Source of the DNA: Caldifarciminota bacterium
Lineage (GTDB): Bacteria; Hydrothermota; E44-bin80
Length of the DNA stretch: 7,810 nt
Assembly: GCA_023127905.1 (NCBI GenBank)
Contig: JAGMEZ010000592.1
Span: 1 to 7,810, forward strand
Reading direction: 5' to 3'
Positions 6,119 through 7,810 of this stretch are shown one piece after another. Every line of letters starts with the position of its first letter. Position 1 is the stretch's first letter. The notes below the pieces were generated by a model. The model worked only from the letters and a program-made list of their open reading frames with translations. It did no database searches and was not told the origin of the DNA. The position numbers and the translations under genes are program-made.

Positions 6119-7771
6119 CTATGTTTTCCTCTCAGCAGATTCATCTTCTACAAGTGGAAGCCATACTGTAAATATACTACCTTCCTCCATTCTTGACTCA
6201 ACCGTAATCTCACCCTTATGTTGTTCAACAATTCTGTGGGCAACCGATAAACCCAATCCTGATCCCTCTGGATTATTCGAGAAAAATGGTTGAAATATCT
6301 TTTCAATATTCTCTTTCTCTATTCCATGTCCATTATCCTTAAATATAACACCACAACGATTATTTTTTTTCGAAAAACCAAGATTTATCCTCCCTTCTTT
6401 CCCAACAGCCGCGAATGCGTTCAATAAAATATTTAGAAACACTTGTTTTATCTGCTCCGGATCAATAAAAACAATAAATGTCTCTTTAGGAAATTTTGTT
6501 TTTATTTCAATACCCTTATTATACATTGGGTGATTCTTTACAAGTTCAACAACATCTCTAAGGATTAAAGTAATATCAGCGTTCCTCCTCTCACGTCGCG
6601 GGATTCGAACAAACTGGAGAAACCTTTCAATAATGTTATTTAACCTCTCTGCCTCCTTCAACACAAGGTCAACAAGCTTTCCTACTCTTCCACTGGGTTT
6701 AATCTCCTTCATTATAACTTCGATTGCTCCCTGAATAGAAGCCAGTGGATTTCTTATTTCATGTGCAATTCCAGCTGAGAGTTCAAGCGCTGTCTTCATC
6801 CTGTCCGTAGTTCTCAATCGTTTCTGAACTTCCTCTTCTTCCGTGAGATCAATAATATTTATTATTTTCCCCCCAAAATCAACATTTTCTCTCCGCATTT
6901 CCGATATAGCAATCATAATGGGTATCAACTTTCCATCTTCATTGGTTATTTCCAACCTTTTCTGTTCTTTTTCCTCACAAGAGAAGGATGATATTAAATT
7001 TGAAAGATTCCTTAGCCTTTCAGGAAAAACCTCTCTATATGATTTTCCAAGAATTGATTTTACTTCAAGTGAAAGTATAGACATTGCCGCGGGATTAAAT
7101 TGTTTTATTTTTCCACTTTTATCAATTGTTATTATCCCCGAATTTATGTTCTCAAGAATATCATCCGTGGTCATGAGAACAGCTTCAAGGGCACGTGCCC
7201 CAGCTGTGAATCTTTCCTTGAAATAAATGGTAAGAGCTGTTGCAAGGTAAAAGAATAGAGAAAAGATAAATACCTTTAAAAAATTCCGGACTACCTCGAT
7301 ATTAAACGTTAATGAGTCCATCTCCGGAGAAAAATGACGATTCATCCATACAACACCCATTGCAATAAATGATGCAGTCGCAATTGAAGTTATGGTAAAA
7401 GAACCGACAGGATGAAGAGATAAACTACCTTCAATTATATTGAGAAAGTAAAGTAGGGTATATGGACTGTATATACTCCCAGTATAATAAACAAGACCTG
7501 AAATTATAACTGTATCACTTACAGTTTGGGCAAAATCGTAAACGGTTCCCCTTTTCCCAGTTATAAGAATTAAATAGAAAATAATGCTAGCAAAATAACT
7601 AGCGAGAATAACAGCAACCAGTGGGAAAACCTGAGAGAAAGGTTCACTTTTTCTAAAATAAATTTCAGGTCCGATAACAACAGTCGCTATGATGGGACGA
7701 AGAAGAATTATTAATCTTCTACGGGGAAGTATTCCAATCATTTCTGTACATTTTTCTTTTCTATTAACCAC
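6119..7771 (-). CDS. Membrane PAS sensor histidine kinase, PilS-like topology
   Basis: A 550-residue kinase. The first 185 residues are hydrophobic, with about six membrane helices (roughly 20-36, 47-71, 82-97, 103-118, 122-143, 161-184) and no sizeable periplasmic domain. The pattern YYTGSIYSPYTLLYFLNIIE resembles the sensor region of PilS-type kinases. A PAS domain follows (about 205-310), then the HisKA helix with phospho-acceptor His337 (AGIAHEIRNPLASI), and the ATPase domain with the N box at Asn451 (LLNAFAAV), G1 DNGHG (479-483) and G2 GSGLGL (503-508). All catalytic boxes are intact. It should phosphorylate the NtrC-type regulator encoded 23 bases downstream. The GTG start at 7771 is uncertain: the frame stays open to the window edge, no good ribosome binding site precedes it, and ATG at 7741 (codon 11), just before the first helix, is a good alternative. 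The stimulus is unknown. Confidence 0.93.
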   Translation of the reverse strand: MVNRKEKCTEMIGILPRRRLIILLRPIIATVVIGPEIYFRKSEPFSQVFPLVAVILASYFASIIFYLILITGKRGTVYDFAQTVSDTVIISGLVYYTGSIYSPYTLLYFLNIIEGSLSLHPVGSFTITSIATASFIAMGVVWMNRHFSPEMDSLTFNIEVVRNFLKVFIFSLFFYLATALTIYFKERFTAGARALEAVLMTTDDILENINSGIITIDKSGKIKQFNPAAMSILSLEVKSILGKSYREVFPERLRNLSNLISSFSCEEKEQKRLEITNEDGKLIPIMIAISEMRRENVDFGGKIINIIDLTEEEEVQKRLRTTDRMKTALELSAGIAHEIRNPLASIQGAIEVIMKEIKPSGRVGKLVDLVLKEAERLNNIIERFLQFVRIPRRERRNADITLILRDVVELVKNHPMYNKGIEIKTKFPKETFIVFIDPEQIKQVFLNILLNAFAAVGKEGRINLGFSKKNNRCGVIFKDNGHGIEKENIEKIFQPFFSNNPEGSGLGLSVAHRIVEQHKGEITVESRMEEGSIFTVWLPLVEDESAERKT

Positions 7772-7810
7772 CCATAAATGTGGATGCGAGTTTAAAAATA
7801 GGAAGATACA

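Noticed and set aside
5386..6171. Several overlapping open frames on the + strand (5386-5688, 5484-5858, 5752-6171) opposite the response regulator
   Set aside because: They are antisense to strongly conserved receiver and AAA+ motifs, and their Ser/Ile/Phe-rich translations are typical of the reverse complement of AT-rich coding DNA.
6843..7226. A 127-codon open frame on the + strand opposite the histidine kinase PAS region
   Set aside because: Antisense to an intact kinase, with low-complexity Ser/Ile/Phe composition and no recognisable domain.

Overview
The window reads as a chromosomal segment of an AT-rich, Gram-negative-type bacterium. A secreted beta-propeller protein ends in what looks like a type IX secretion (Por-type) sorting domain, and a TonB C-terminal fold is carried on a membrane protein; both imply an outer membrane. 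Type IX tails together with clan CD proteases and NtrC/sigma-54 regulators fit the Bacteroidetes/FCB lineage and several uncultured relatives such as candidate division WOR-3. The exact lineage is a guess from family knowledge and was not tested. No rRNA, tRNA, CRISPR array or intact transposase gene was found.

Layout: bases 1-1988 are read on the + strand and 2097-7771 on the - strand, so the two halves converge on a short intergenic stretch (1989-2096) that holds a strong palindrome. The left edge has the C-terminal end of an AbiEi-family antitoxin (1-246). It is followed by a 14-codon reading frame (260-304) that resembles only the first residues of the cognate AbiEii toxin, so the toxin-antitoxin module appears broken. 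Next comes a complete 555-residue secreted protein with a signal peptide, six Asp-box (BNR) repeats and a C-terminal sorting domain (321-1988).

The - strand carries five regulatory or signalling genes in a row, in transcription order: a membrane PAS histidine kinase with PilS-like topology (7771-6119), a complete NtrC-family sigma-54 activator (6095-4734), a cytoplasmic caspase/gingipain-like clan CD protease (4568-3462), an ECF sigma factor (3369-2809), and its overlapping anti-sigma factor (2822-2097). The kinase and activator are 23 bases apart and clearly form one two-component system. The sigma and anti-sigma genes overlap by 14 bases. A promoter-like sequence precedes the protease, so protease, sigma and anti-sigma may form their own transcription unit.

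The most interesting part is 2097-4568. The anti-sigma factor is a fusion: a zinc-binding anti-sigma domain in the cytoplasm, one membrane helix, and a TonB C-terminal domain on the outside. Just upstream in the same direction is an unsecreted caspase-like protease with its His/Cys pair intact. One model is a sigma switch controlled by an envelope signal through the TonB-like domain, or by proteolysis through the caspase-like enzyme. The gene order is seen directly; the mechanism is inference.
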